A stretch of 64,000 nt of DNA from an uncultured bacterium (GTDB lineage: Bacteria; Patescibacteriota; Gracilibacteria; Absconditabacterales; Absconditicoccaceae), in the NCBI GenBank assembly GCA_947170225.1, contig CAMVSQ010000004.1, positions 1-64,000 on the forward strand, read 5' to 3'. Positions 54,704-63,554 of this stretch are shown piece after piece. Under the pieces are notes generated by a model. That model did no database searches, had not been told where the DNA came from, and saw only the letters and a list, made by a program, of their open reading frames with translations. Every line of letters starts with the position of its first letter. Position 1 is the first letter of the stretch. The position numbers and the translations under genes are program-made.

Positions 54704-54731
54704 TTGACATTTTTTGGTATTTTTATATAAT
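54704..54731 (+). promoter_or_regulatory. Consensus sigma-70-type promoter
   Basis: TTGACA (54704-54709) and TATAAT (54726-54731), spacer 16, directly after the gatA stop codon and 41 bases before the ATG at 54772. It is the best promoter in the window. Confidence 0.75.
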
Positions 54732-54771
54732 AATTATTGTTATTATACCTTTTATTACATAAATAATAATT

Positions 54772-55665
54772 ATGGAAAAATTTGAAAGAAACTATGAAGA
54801 CAATCAGAAAAATTGACCAGTTATTATCTGATTTTTGTGAGCACCTTGATTGGGAAAAACTGTTGCTATGCATGTGGTAGAAAATGAGGAAAATCTCAAA
54901 GATGTGCAAAATTCTTTGGGGCGTGAAGATGCTGTGACTGTAGGTGTGGCTAGAAAAGCTACTTCTAGGCCAAGTAGATGAGCTGATGATGTTTTAAAAA
55001 TTTCTGGAGTGCCAGAAGAAGAATTTGTAGAACACAAAGATGACTATGTGGGAGAGTATACACTGACAAACAACAATGCAAAGTATGCATATCCAAAATC
55101 TGAATTGCAAAAAGAAGCTGATATTTTGGTTGCTGAACCAAGTATTTGGCATTTGTGAGAAATGAAAAAGTATTTGTGAGATAGATTGGTAGTCACTTTG
55201 ATTGCTGCTGATACAAATTATAGGAAAGAGAGAATGAATTGAAGATGAACAGAGGAAGAATCTCAAATAAATAAAAGACTAATAGAATGAGATGTGCAGA
55301 TATTTATTGCAAGTAAACTATCTGGAGAAGAAGGAAAAGTATTGCCAAATTTGGTGGATGAAAAATGATTGCAGATATATGAAAAAATTTATTCATCGTG
55401 AGATGAAAAATTTTTGTGAGAATTAAAATCTTATATTTTGGATTTAGTTTGAGAAGAAGATTTTGCAGCTAAATCAAGTAAAGAATATTTTGAAATGATA
55501 GTTGAAAACACGCAAAATAATGCTAGTGGGGGGGGCGAGTTAAAACTATTTGATCATATAATAGTTCGCAGTTTGGAGAAAGATGAAGCTCCAGAAAAAA
55601 TGATTACTCAATGATTTTTCAGGGACAGTATAATTGATATAGTAAAAAAACATTTGAAAAAATAA
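54772..55665 (+). CDS. Guanylate kinase-like P-loop protein with a poly-G tract
   Basis: 297 residues, longer than normal guanylate kinase (about 200). The P-loop is FLGAPGLGKTVA, and ARKATSRPSRGADD resembles the GMP-binding SRTTR-PRxGE motif, so a GMP-kinase-like fold is likely; other features of Gmk are weak. The C-terminal 90 residues are extra and helical. Near the end eight consecutive G (55528-55535) encode SGGG with GGG/GGC codons, unusual in an AT-rich gene where neighbours use TGA. Slippage there would shift the frame. Own strong promoter and terminator. Confidence 0.65.
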
Positions 55666-55685
55666 GTGTTTTTTATTTTTTATTT

Positions 55686-55717
55686 AAAAAACGATCTTTT
55701 TGAGGGATCGTTTTTAT
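55686..55717. terminator. Intrinsic terminator between convergent genes
   Basis: aaaaacgatc pairs with gatcgttttt around tttttgagg; the right arm overlaps the truD stop region on the minus strand, and it can serve both genes. Confidence 0.8.
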
Positions 55718-56934
55718 TTTATTAGTGGAATTTCTAGTCAATTTTCGATGATGGTTTTGTCATCGATTCAATTCAAAATAGTTCAAAGAAAAATTGTGGC
55801 ATAGCTACCAGTTGGCAGAGAAAATGAGAGAGTTAAATCATTGTTTTCATTTCGCTCATATTTCAGTCATTTTGGTTTAGTCCACAGTGGTCTACGAAAT
55901 CAGTAGATATTGTACTTTTTTGCGGTTTTGATTCATAAATTTTCAAAATTAGTTTCTTGCAAAAGTTCATTATCTTTTATTCGTGATTTTGTATCCAGTG
56001 GAGGAGTTAGTAAGTTAAACCCAAGCATTGGTCCTGTTGGTTGCCGTCATGGCTTGTTTTTTGTTATGTCTACAATCTCTCCGCTCAAGTAATAAGGTTG
56101 AATTAAATTTTTTCATTCAAATTCAGCTTTGCATTTTTCATAATTGAAAAGTCAAACTTTTCATTCATTGTAAATTCAGACCTTTGTCTCGTAATTATTG
56201 CTATTTACCATAATATCTCATCACAAAAAGATTTGTCATTTTTGTCGTCTTTTGATTGTGTATTCATTGAAGTACATACTAGCATAGGCTTGTAGTTTGA
56301 AACGGATTTCGAAATCATCAGTTTTGGATTTTTTATGTCATTTTGAGGAACGAAGTGACGAAGAATCTAAATTAGATCCTTCGTTTTCGCTCGGGATGAC
56401 ATTATTGTCTGATTCAAAAATTTCTTTTGCACGATAAAAGTTTCTGTACCCTTTCCCAAATCTCTGTTTCCCAAAACAGTTTGGAAATCAATTTTTTAAT
56501 ATTTTATCAATATTTGAGTCTATTTTTTCTTTGATTTCTGGGGTAATTTCTTTTTTTGCTTCTAATCTGATTTTGAAGTAATTTCATGCATTTTTTCAGA
56601 CTGCAAGTGGTTCATTGTGCTGAGCCGTCTCCAAAATTGTAGCTTTTTGGCTCAAAACGTCTAGAAATTTCTGCTCTCATCAAATCCTATTTAATACCTT
56701 TTTGTAGATTGAAATTCGTTGCTCAGTAATTCAATTTTTGTCTTTTAATCCGGCTATCCCAAGTTCTTTTCTCTCCAATTTCATAGCATAGCAGAGGTGC
56801 TGGACAATGTCCATTGTGTTGATTTCTGTTTTTTGAAAACGAACAAAAAAAACATCTCATTTTCCATTTGGTTTAAATCAGAGTTCTTCTTTGACTATAA
56901 AATCTTCTGGCTTTGTCTTGAATTGGAATAACAT
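55714..56934 (-). CDS. truD: tRNA pseudouridine synthase TruD, with a translated repeat insert
   Basis: 406 residues. TruD makes pseudouridine-13 in tRNA(Glu). The catalytic aspartate lies in GIAGLKDKNGITEQ (D about 65) and NGFPNCFGKQRFGKGYRNF carries the conserved FG-QRFG pattern; the last part with FRRPLGTKPKGL and PTGSYAT also fits. Residues about 177-199 (DNNVIPSENEGSNLDSSSLR...) are encoded by a family A palindromic repeat (56338-56402), lying in the region of the insertion domain. Several TGA glycines occur. The gene stands next to DUF1653; the AT-rich spacer follows upstream. Confidence 0.92.
56338..56402. repeat. Family A palindromic repeat inside truD
   Basis: Begins tcattttgaggaacg and ends ggatgacatt, with inner arms gaagaatct/agatccttcg. 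Read in frame on the minus strand without any stop codon. Second clear case, with the U32 gene, of this element inside a protein-coding frame. Confidence 0.85.
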
Positions 56935-57046
56935 AATAATTAAGAATTAATAATTAATAATGAATAATTAATAATTAAGGATTTTTGTCTTTTATTCAAT
57001 GAAGATTTATTTATAGTGTATTTTGTTTTATTATTACTTAAAATAA
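56935..57046. other. AT-rich spacer between truD and the DUF1653 gene
   Basis: Contains near-tandem units of attaataattaagaattaat at 56938-56980. No gene is visible; the promoters of the divergent genes must lie here. Confidence 0.5.
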
Positions 57047-57277
57047 ATGTGAGAAAGAAATATAGAAATTTGAGCTACATATAGGCATTTTAAATGAAAT
57101 GACTACAAGGTACTTGCAGTAGCAGAGCATACAGAGACTTGAGAGATGTTGGTGATATATCAAGCACTATATTGAGAATTAAAAGTGTTTGCTAGACCCT
57201 ATGATATGTTTATGAGTGAAGTTGATCACGAGAAATATCCAGAAATTAAGCAGAAATATAGGTTTGAGAAGTGTTAA
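57047..57277 (+). CDS. DUF1653 family protein
   Basis: 76 residues: [32 protein letters not shown], then [12 protein letters not shown], the family pattern. DUF1653 proteins are small cytosolic proteins of unknown function. All five glycines I count are TGA, in sharp contrast to the radical SAM gene that follows on the other strand. Stop codons of the two converge 39 bases apart around a terminator. Confidence 0.88.
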
Positions 57278-57285
57278 ATTTTTTT

Positions 57286-57310
57286 ATCAAAAAAGGGGCT
57301 ATTCGCCCCT
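57286..57310 (-). terminator. Intrinsic terminator of the radical SAM gene
   Basis: On the minus strand, aggggcgaatagcccct is followed by ttttttg. Placed 6 bases after the stop codon of the radical SAM gene; it also faces the DUF1653 gene. Confidence 0.75.
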
Positions 57311-57315
57311 GTGGG

Positions 57316-58596
57316 TTAAGATTGATTGAAATTCGTAGCCATTTCCTGAGTTAGACCATAATGAATGGCTCTTCTTTTGTATCTGCGGCTCAGCTTTGAG
57401 TTGCCGGTTCGTTTGTAATACAAGAACATGTAATAGAGCATATTTGGTTCATTTTTTCTATGGAAGCTCTCAAATATTTGTTGTATGAGCATTTCATTTC
57501 TGATGAAGTTGTCATATGCTGTATTATTTTTACTTTCACAATATTCGTCGTGTAGATGGATGTTTTCGTTGAGTAATCTTATCCATTTATTAGTATCTTC
57601 CCATTCATCAGATTTGTCCAAGAAATCTTTTTTCCAAGCGGGGCAACCACCGGAACATCTTTTTTTGTGAGGACAAGTTGAACATTTGGGGAACAGGTCT
57701 GGAGTGCCAAATTTATGATCTATGACATTCAATACCCATCCGTTTATGTCGTAGATGGATGAAAACATGTCTAGATTTTCATTGGTCTTGTGGAAAACTG
57801 TGCATTTGCTGACCTCCAATTCAGGAGAGACACATAGCGGGCCACCACCACAAGCACATGATTTTATTCCTTCTGGAACGCGTTGGTTGTGTGTGACAAA
57901 CCATCCAATTTGCTTTTCAGTAAAGAAACAGTAGGGAATTCGGCAGTCCAAGTTTACTTTGATACTATTCGCATGACATTTTTGGATAAATTTGAAGACT
58001 TTTGGGGAGAGCTCCTTGTATTGTTCTGGGTGAACAATATTGGGGTTATCGCTACCATATACTGGACTTGCTATAGCAAATCTAAGATGGTCAATCCCAA
58101 ATTTCTTGGCGGTGTCAATAATTTCATCTCCGTTGAAATCTAAGGATGCAATGTTATATCCTAATCCAACTTGGAAATATTTTTTGTCAACCATTGTTTT
58201 CAGATTTTTGATTACAAGGTCGTATGCAGATTCTGTAGCATATGTTTTTTTCTCGTTCAGATTTAAACATATTTCTACATTACCAGTACCGTTTAGCAAT
58301 TCGAGATTTTCTGTCGGAAAGATTCCACCAGTAAAAATGATGAAATCATCGACTAGTTTTTCTTTGCTGCTTTTGATTTTTTTGATAAGCCATCCTAAAT
58401 TTTTGTAAAGGAACGGCTCACCACCCATGATGTTCAATTCAGAAAGTGGCCTTTTGATTGATTTTCTGTTTCTTCGAAGAAATTCAATGAATTTGATGGC
58501 GTTTTCTTCGGAGAGTTCTGTCCTGCTTTGCATGAATTCTTGAGCAAAGCAATAAGGGCAGTTGTTACCACATTTTTTTGTTACAAATATGTTCAT
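57316..58596 (-). CDS. Radical SAM/SPASM domain enzyme without TGA-Gly codons
   Basis: 426 residues. The radical SAM cluster motif is CGNNCPYC (Cys 9, 13, 16), followed by NIMGGEP (SAM-binding GGEP) near residues 55-61. The C-terminal part has a SPASM/twitch set: CACGGGPLC, SKCTVFH, CSTCPHKKRCSGGC. This class modifies peptides (as in sactipeptide and anSME enzymes) or carbohydrates. All 24 glycines are GGN and none is TGA, while flanking genes use mostly TGA; base composition is less AT-rich too. That points to recent transfer from a standard-code organism. No peptide substrate gene was found nearby. The gene is bounded by its own terminator. Confidence 0.9.
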   Translation of the reverse strand: MNIFVTKKCGNNCPYCFAQEFMQSRTELSEENAIKFIEFLRRNRKSIKRPLSELNIMGGEPFLYKNLGWLIKKIKSSKEKLVDDFIIFTGGIFPTENLELLNGTGNVEICLNLNEKKTYATESAYDLVIKNLKTMVDKKYFQVGLGYNIASLDFNGDEIIDTAKKFGIDHLRFAIASPVYGSDNPNIVHPEQYKELSPKVFKFIQKCHANSIKVNLDCRIPYCFFTEKQIGWFVTHNQRVPEGIKSCACGGGPLCVSPELEVSKCTVFHKTNENLDMFSSIYDINGWVLNVIDHKFGTPDLFPKCSTCPHKKRCSGGCPAWKKDFLDKSDEWEDTNKWIRLLNENIHLHDEYCESKNNTAYDNFIRNEMLIQQIFESFHRKNEPNMLYYMFLYYKRTGNSKLSRRYKRRAIHYGLTQEMATNFNQS

Positions 58597-58686
58597 AGTG
58601 TTTAGAATTTTGTTGATTTCTTTTTATTTTAGAAGTAAATTATAAACAATTATACGAAAAAGTCAATATTTATAAAAATATAGTTT

Positions 58687-59370
58687 TTATATTATTCCAT
58701 ATTTAAACTCTACACCATCTCACTCTTTACGAAAAAAAGTAGCCGTTTTTTCTAAATTTACTTTATTCAAATCATATTTTCAAACTCTAATTCTCCTAAG
58801 ATTAGTCAAAATTCCACCAATTCAAAGTTGTTCTCCTAATCGATGTCAGATTGATCTGATATATGTTCATGATCAGACATACAATTTTAATTTTAAAGTA
58901 GGAAAATTGTATTCCAAAATCTCGTATCAATATGTCTTCATGAGTTTATTTTCAATGATTTGATTTCAATTTCTCGCTAATTCATAAAGTTTTTTCCCAT
59001 CTTTTTTCTTTGCACTAAATGGTGTGAGTGGAAGTTCTCATTCTGGTATGATTGAGTCTAATTTTTCTTTGATTTGTTCAATTGAAACTTTCTTTCATTT
59101 TACATTTATTTCTTCAAAATATTCTCGATAGTCCATATCTCGAGTGTCAGATTTTTTGGAAAAATCGATAATAGTTTCATATGTCTTGTCTAATCAAATT
59201 AAACTATTTAATTGTTTTGTGTCATTTCAAGTTCATATCAAAAGTAGTCAGGTTGCCATTGGATCCAGTGTTCCACTGTGTCAGATTTTCTTTTCTTTTA
59301 GTTCTCTTTTGAGTGCGCGGATGACATCAAAGCTACTGATTCATTTTGGTTTATCTGCGATAATGAGCAT
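58687..59370 (-). CDS. truB: tRNA pseudouridine-55 synthase
   Basis: 227 residues. Makes pseudouridine-55 in the T-loop of tRNAs. The N-terminal core is LIIADKPKGISSFDVIRAL, the catalytic motif GHSGTLDPMATGLL (Asp36), followed by DKTYETIIDF; YIRSIGHRLGEQLG corresponds to the conserved YIRSLARDLG region. Shorter than E. coli TruB (314), lacking the C-terminal PUA domain, as in many small genomes. Most glycines are TGA. Single gene, divergent from the padR gene. Confidence 0.93.
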
Positions 59371-59522
59371 AGTTTATATTTAAGAAATAATGATGAATAT
59401 CTTATAATGAAAATTGATTTATTTGGAATAGAATTTTCAAAATCTCTTGAAATCGTTATAAAAAAATATAATACTATGTTATACAAGGTACTGATAAAAT
59501 TTAAATATCTAATTCAAACCTT

Positions 59523-59849
59523 ATGTGAGAAGCTGAAAAAATTACCACTCAGATGAAAAAATGAATACTGGAATATCTTATTCTTAGTATTATTTCAAAA
59601 GGGGATGTATATGCAAATGATATAATTACAAAGCTAAAAAAAGCAAATCTGATTGTAGTTGAATGAACAATGTATCCCTTACTTTCTCGCTTGAAAACCG
59701 AAAAATTGCTAGAATATGTACGAGTTGAGTCTGTTCAATGACCGCCCAGAAAATATTATAGGCTTACAAAGAGAGGAAAGGAGACTTTGGATGTGATGCA
59801 TCAAGTTTGGAAATGATTGACAAATAGTGTAAATCAGATTGTTAAATAA
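59523..59849 (+). CDS. PadR-family transcriptional regulator
   Basis: 108 residues: winged helix with KKGILEYLILSIISKGDVYANDIITKLKKANLIVVEGTMYPLLSRLKTEKLLEY (middle shown in part), the PadR signature, then a C-terminal helix for dimerisation. PadR proteins repress genes until a ligand or membrane signal is present. It lies 129 bases upstream of the HAAS/PspC gene and would regulate it. TGA glycines in GILE and GTMYP. An upstream TATAAT is at 59467-59472. Confidence 0.92.
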
Positions 59850-59857
59850 CACTTCGT

Positions 59858-59942
59858 GTCATTCTGAATGATATAACGAAATGAAGAATCTTAAGTGTAT
59901 TACATTTTATACCTAAGATTCTTCGCTCTCGCTTAGAATGAC
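59858..59942. repeat. Family A palindromic repeat
   Basis: gtcattctgaatg...agaatgac with inner arms aagaatctta/taagattctt. It lies between padR and the HAAS/PspC gene, so it would form a long hairpin in the transcript between them and could act as a partial terminator. Confidence 0.85.
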
Positions 59943-59978
59943 AATAAAAAATACTTTTATACTAATTATCCCACAAAA

Positions 59979-61964
59979 ATGACTGAATTAAAGTTTCAAT
60001 GACAGAAATTTAAAATTGAAGATTCTGCAAAAGATTTTTTGGAAAAATATATTTCTAAAATCAAAAAATATGCTGAATCTCACAATATTTCTGATGATTT
60101 GGTAGATGATATTTATCAAAGTATCTTGGAAAAATTGTTTGAACTTAAATGAGAGATTACACAGAAAAAGGTTGTTCAGATTGTTAATTCTATTTGAGAG
60201 CCAGAAGAAATTTTTGCAGAAGAGATGGATTTTGAGGCTTGATGAAATGAAAAAAAGTCTGAACAAAATCCAAATTCTCTATATTTTTACGAAAAATTTC
60301 AAAAGTGAAAATGGACGAGACCGCAAGATTGAGCGATTTTCCTTTGAGTTTGTAATATGTTTGGGCAAGCGACATGACGAAATGTTTGGTTTTGGAGAGC
60401 GTTGGCAATTTTTTGATCTTGGGTATTTTTGGCATGATGACTTCATTCGTTATTTGTTTTTGGATGTTTTTATTACTTATTATTAGCTTTAATTTTTCCA
60501 ATAAAAGATAAAAATTACAATCATAAAAGCCCTGCAAAATACTTTATTACACAGATTTTGGATATCAGATTTGTAATTTCAAATTCGGTTTCGCGATTTT
60601 TTGAATTCTGCAGATGGATAGTGACAAAAGCAATTTCAGCAGTAATCAGATTTTTTTCTAAAATTTTTGGGCCTTTTTGGAGAGTAATCAAGCGATTGTT
60701 TTTGGTTTTGTGGTCGTTGTTTTTGATCTTTGTTATTGTAGGTTTGTGAATATTCCTTTATTATTTAATATTTGGGTTTGTTAGATGAAATATTGATTAT
60801 ACAGCGATTTTCCCAGCAATAACAAAATGGGGAGTGATAATGGGGATCGCATCGGCTTTTATGCTTTTATTAGCTTCAATCTGATCCCTTTTCAAGAAAA
60901 AGTTTTCAAACAATGTTAGTCTAATTTCGGCGATATGACTTGGGATTTTGGCTGTAATAGTTGCATTTATTAGCGTATGAGAAATGGTAAATACTCTCAC
61001 CACTTATGACAAAATGCTGACAAAAGAGACTGAAATTGCAGTTTCAAATAGACAAGAGCCAGTATATATTTATATGGATTGACTAGCTGATATTTGAGGT
61101 TCTTTACTTGGTCATGGTGGTTTGATAAATCATTCTAGATATGTAAATATCCTTGTTTCAGAAGATGACAACATCAAAGTAGTTTACAATTTTACTTTTA
61201 AATGATGAGAAGAGCTGCTGACACAAGTGGTAGAAAATCTATCTGAAATCGAATATGAGTGGTTGAGCTGAAATGTGCTTATTTTATCATTGCAAAACAA
61301 AGAATTATTTAAAAAAGTGACACCTGCAATTCCAGTAAGCATTGATATTGATTTGTATATACCAAAAGATATCTCATTTGAAGCAGAAAATTCGTTTATA
61401 AATCTGATAAATATGGATTTCCCTTGATGGGCAAAAAAGTATGGGACACACTGATATCGTAATTGTGGAATTATCACTTATCATGAGGAGACAAATAGTT
61501 TTTACTGTCCGCTGTCTATGAGTGCTGGAAGTAGAAAATTGATTGTTGAAACGGAATTGAAATCAATGATTGATGAAATTTCTCCTTTGCAATGATCAAA
61601 TTTTGCTCGAAGTCAGTCTCCAAATAGACAGCAGTATCGATATTTGGATTCCACTAATATACGAAATGATCATCAGCTATTAGCAAAAATCTCAGACAGA
61701 TTTTTCAACTTTTTCATTGAAATTGAATATAAAATTGATGATGAAACAGGAGAATTTACATTGATTAAGTCAGAGCTGAAAGATATAGAACAGAAATGAG
61801 TGATGGATAAAGAGAGGATGGATCAGTATTTATGATGGGAAAATTTGGCGACTTATACTATCAAAACCGCAGAACAAGAAGAATCTCATGAAAAAAAATT
61901 GGAAGATAGGATTGATGAATTGGAAAAAAAGATGGATGAAGTTTTGAACTCAATTTGAGAATAA
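59979..61964 (+). CDS. HAAS-PspC-domain membrane protein, partner of the PadR regulator
   Basis: 661 residues. N-terminal residues 1-95 look like the HAAS (DUF1700-like) signalling domain (ISDDLVDDIYQSILEKLF, KKVVQIVNSIGEPEEIFAEE), known to pair with PadR regulators. Next comes a PspC-like stretch (DGAIFLGVCNMFGQATG) followed by about four membrane helices, then a large external beta region with IPVSIDIDLYIPKDISFEAE, and a charged coiled-coil C-terminus. The PspC domain senses envelope stress. Its TGA glycines are frequent. The module would be a PadR-controlled envelope stress sensor. Confidence 0.85.
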
Positions 61965-61977
61965 AAGTCATATTATC

Positions 61978-62005
61978 TTGAAAATGTATTTGTAAATCGT
62001 ATAAT
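61978..62005 (+). promoter_or_regulatory. Sigma-70-type promoter of the CorC-type gene
   Basis: TTGAAA (61978-61983) and TATAAT (62000-62005), spacer 16, 49 bases before the ATG at 62054. Confidence 0.6.
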
Positions 62006-62053
62006 GATATTGATTGATAGTTTTTTATTTTCAATTAACATGTTTTAGAGATA

Positions 62054-63361
62054 ATGGACCCTGTCGCGATACTTGTTTTTTTGTTTTTATTTCTTTTGTC
62101 GGCGTTTTTTTCTGGATCAGAAACAGCCTTTATGTCTGTGCCAAATCACAAAGTAGAGGCTTTTTTGAAACAAAAAAAATTTTGAGCAAAAGAGTTGAAA
62201 AAATTGAAATCTAATACAGATAGATTACTGATTACTATTTTGGTGTGAAATAATTTGGTAAATACTTTTACAGCTTCTTTTGCTACTAGTATTGCTATCA
62301 GCATTGCCCAAAATTTGTGAGCAGGAAGTAGTAGTGGAGCTGTATGAATTGCTACATGAGCAGTGACTTTGTTGGTTTTGATTTTGGGGGAAATTTTTCC
62401 AAAAACTTTGGCTACTCGTTATGCTGACAAGATAGCATTGTGAGTATCTGGGATTTACAAGATTTTGCAAATAATCCTTTTCCCAATTATTCGATGTTTG
62501 GAAAAATTGATGAAAATATTGCAAAAAAAGAAAGTAGACAACAAAATTACTGATGAAGAATTGGAAGCATTTATTGATATGGGGCATGATAGTGGAGTTT
62601 TTGAAGCATGAGAATATGAAAAGGTTAAAAATATGCTAGATTTCTATGAAATTACATGTGAAGAAATTATGACTCCTAGAGTAAAAATAGATTCAATTCC
62701 ATGTACTATGACAGTAGATGAAGCTATAGAAAAATTACTAACTTTTTCTCATTCTCGTATATTGGTTTATAATTGAGATATTGATCATATGGAGTGGGTT
62801 GTGACATTGAGAGAATTGTTGCAAGTCAAAAAAAAAGGTCGTGGGAATTATAAATTATCAGAATTGTCTTTGTGACCAGTAATCAAAGTTCCATTGACCA
62901 AACCAATCCATTTTTTGTTGGATTTATTCAAAAAATCTCGTAGACATATTGCTGTAGTTATTGATGAATATGGGTGAGTTGCAGGACTTGTCTCTATGGA
63001 AGATGTAGTAGAAGAGGTTTTTGGAGATATTCAGGATGAATTTGATAATGAAGTAGATCCAATTAGGACAGATGGAAATTGATCATTTATTTTTCAATCA
63101 GAGGTGAGAATTGATGAAATGTTGGAAAAATTTGAATTGGATTTTGGAGATGTAGATATAGACGAAGCAGAATTTTCATGAGAGACTTTGTGATATTTTG
63201 TGATGAGTTATTTTGAGAGATTTCCAAAAAAATGAGATGAAATAAAAATAAATATACAAAAATTTGATGAAGATGAAAATGATGAAAAATATTTATTGCT
63301 TAGAGTTTTGTCTGTCAAAGACAATAAAATTTGAGATATAAAAGTTAGCTTGATTGATTAG
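62054..63361 (+). CDS. CNNM/CorC-type (DUF21-CBS) membrane protein, hemolysin-like
   Basis: 435 residues: a DUF21 membrane domain with FSGSETAFMSVPNHKV near residue 20 and four helices, then two CBS domains (about residues 205-330, EIMTPRVKIDSIPCT and DEYGGVAGLVSMEDVVEEVFG), then a CorC_HlyC domain. The layout matches magnesium/cobalt efflux family proteins of the YtfL/CNNM type. The VIDEYGGVAGLVSMEDVVEE box is the family's best mark. Monocistronic; its stop is followed by a palindromic repeat. Confidence 0.93.
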
Positions 63362-63368
63362 ACTTTTT

Positions 63369-63467
63369 GTCATTTCGAATTTATACAGCTATGCTGCACA
63401 AATGTGAGAAATCTATTTAACATTTAGTGGATTTCTCCCCGTTCGCTTTGCTCAGGGTCGAAATGAC
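63369..63467. repeat. Family B palindromic repeat
   Basis: gtcatttcgaat...ggtcgaaatgac with inner arms gagaaatcta/tggatttctc and a small cagctatgctgc stem. It lies between the CorC-type gene and efp. Confidence 0.85.
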
Positions 63468-63485
63468 ATTATTATAAAATTTTCC

Positions 63486-63515
63486 TTGCTATTTGATAGC
63501 TAATTGTTATATAAT
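63486..63515 (+). promoter_or_regulatory. Putative promoter of efp
   Basis: TTGCTA (63486-63491) and TATAAT (63510-63515), spacer 18, 40 bases before the ATG at 63555. Confidence 0.5.
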
Positions 63516-63554
63516 ATCTTTGTATATGTTTTTTATATAATAATTTTTTTTGAA

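Noticed and set aside
56938-56985. A tandem-like AT-rich stretch considered as CRISPR or origin repeat
   Set aside because: Units are irregular, without spacers of constant length, and there is no cas gene or DnaA box cluster.
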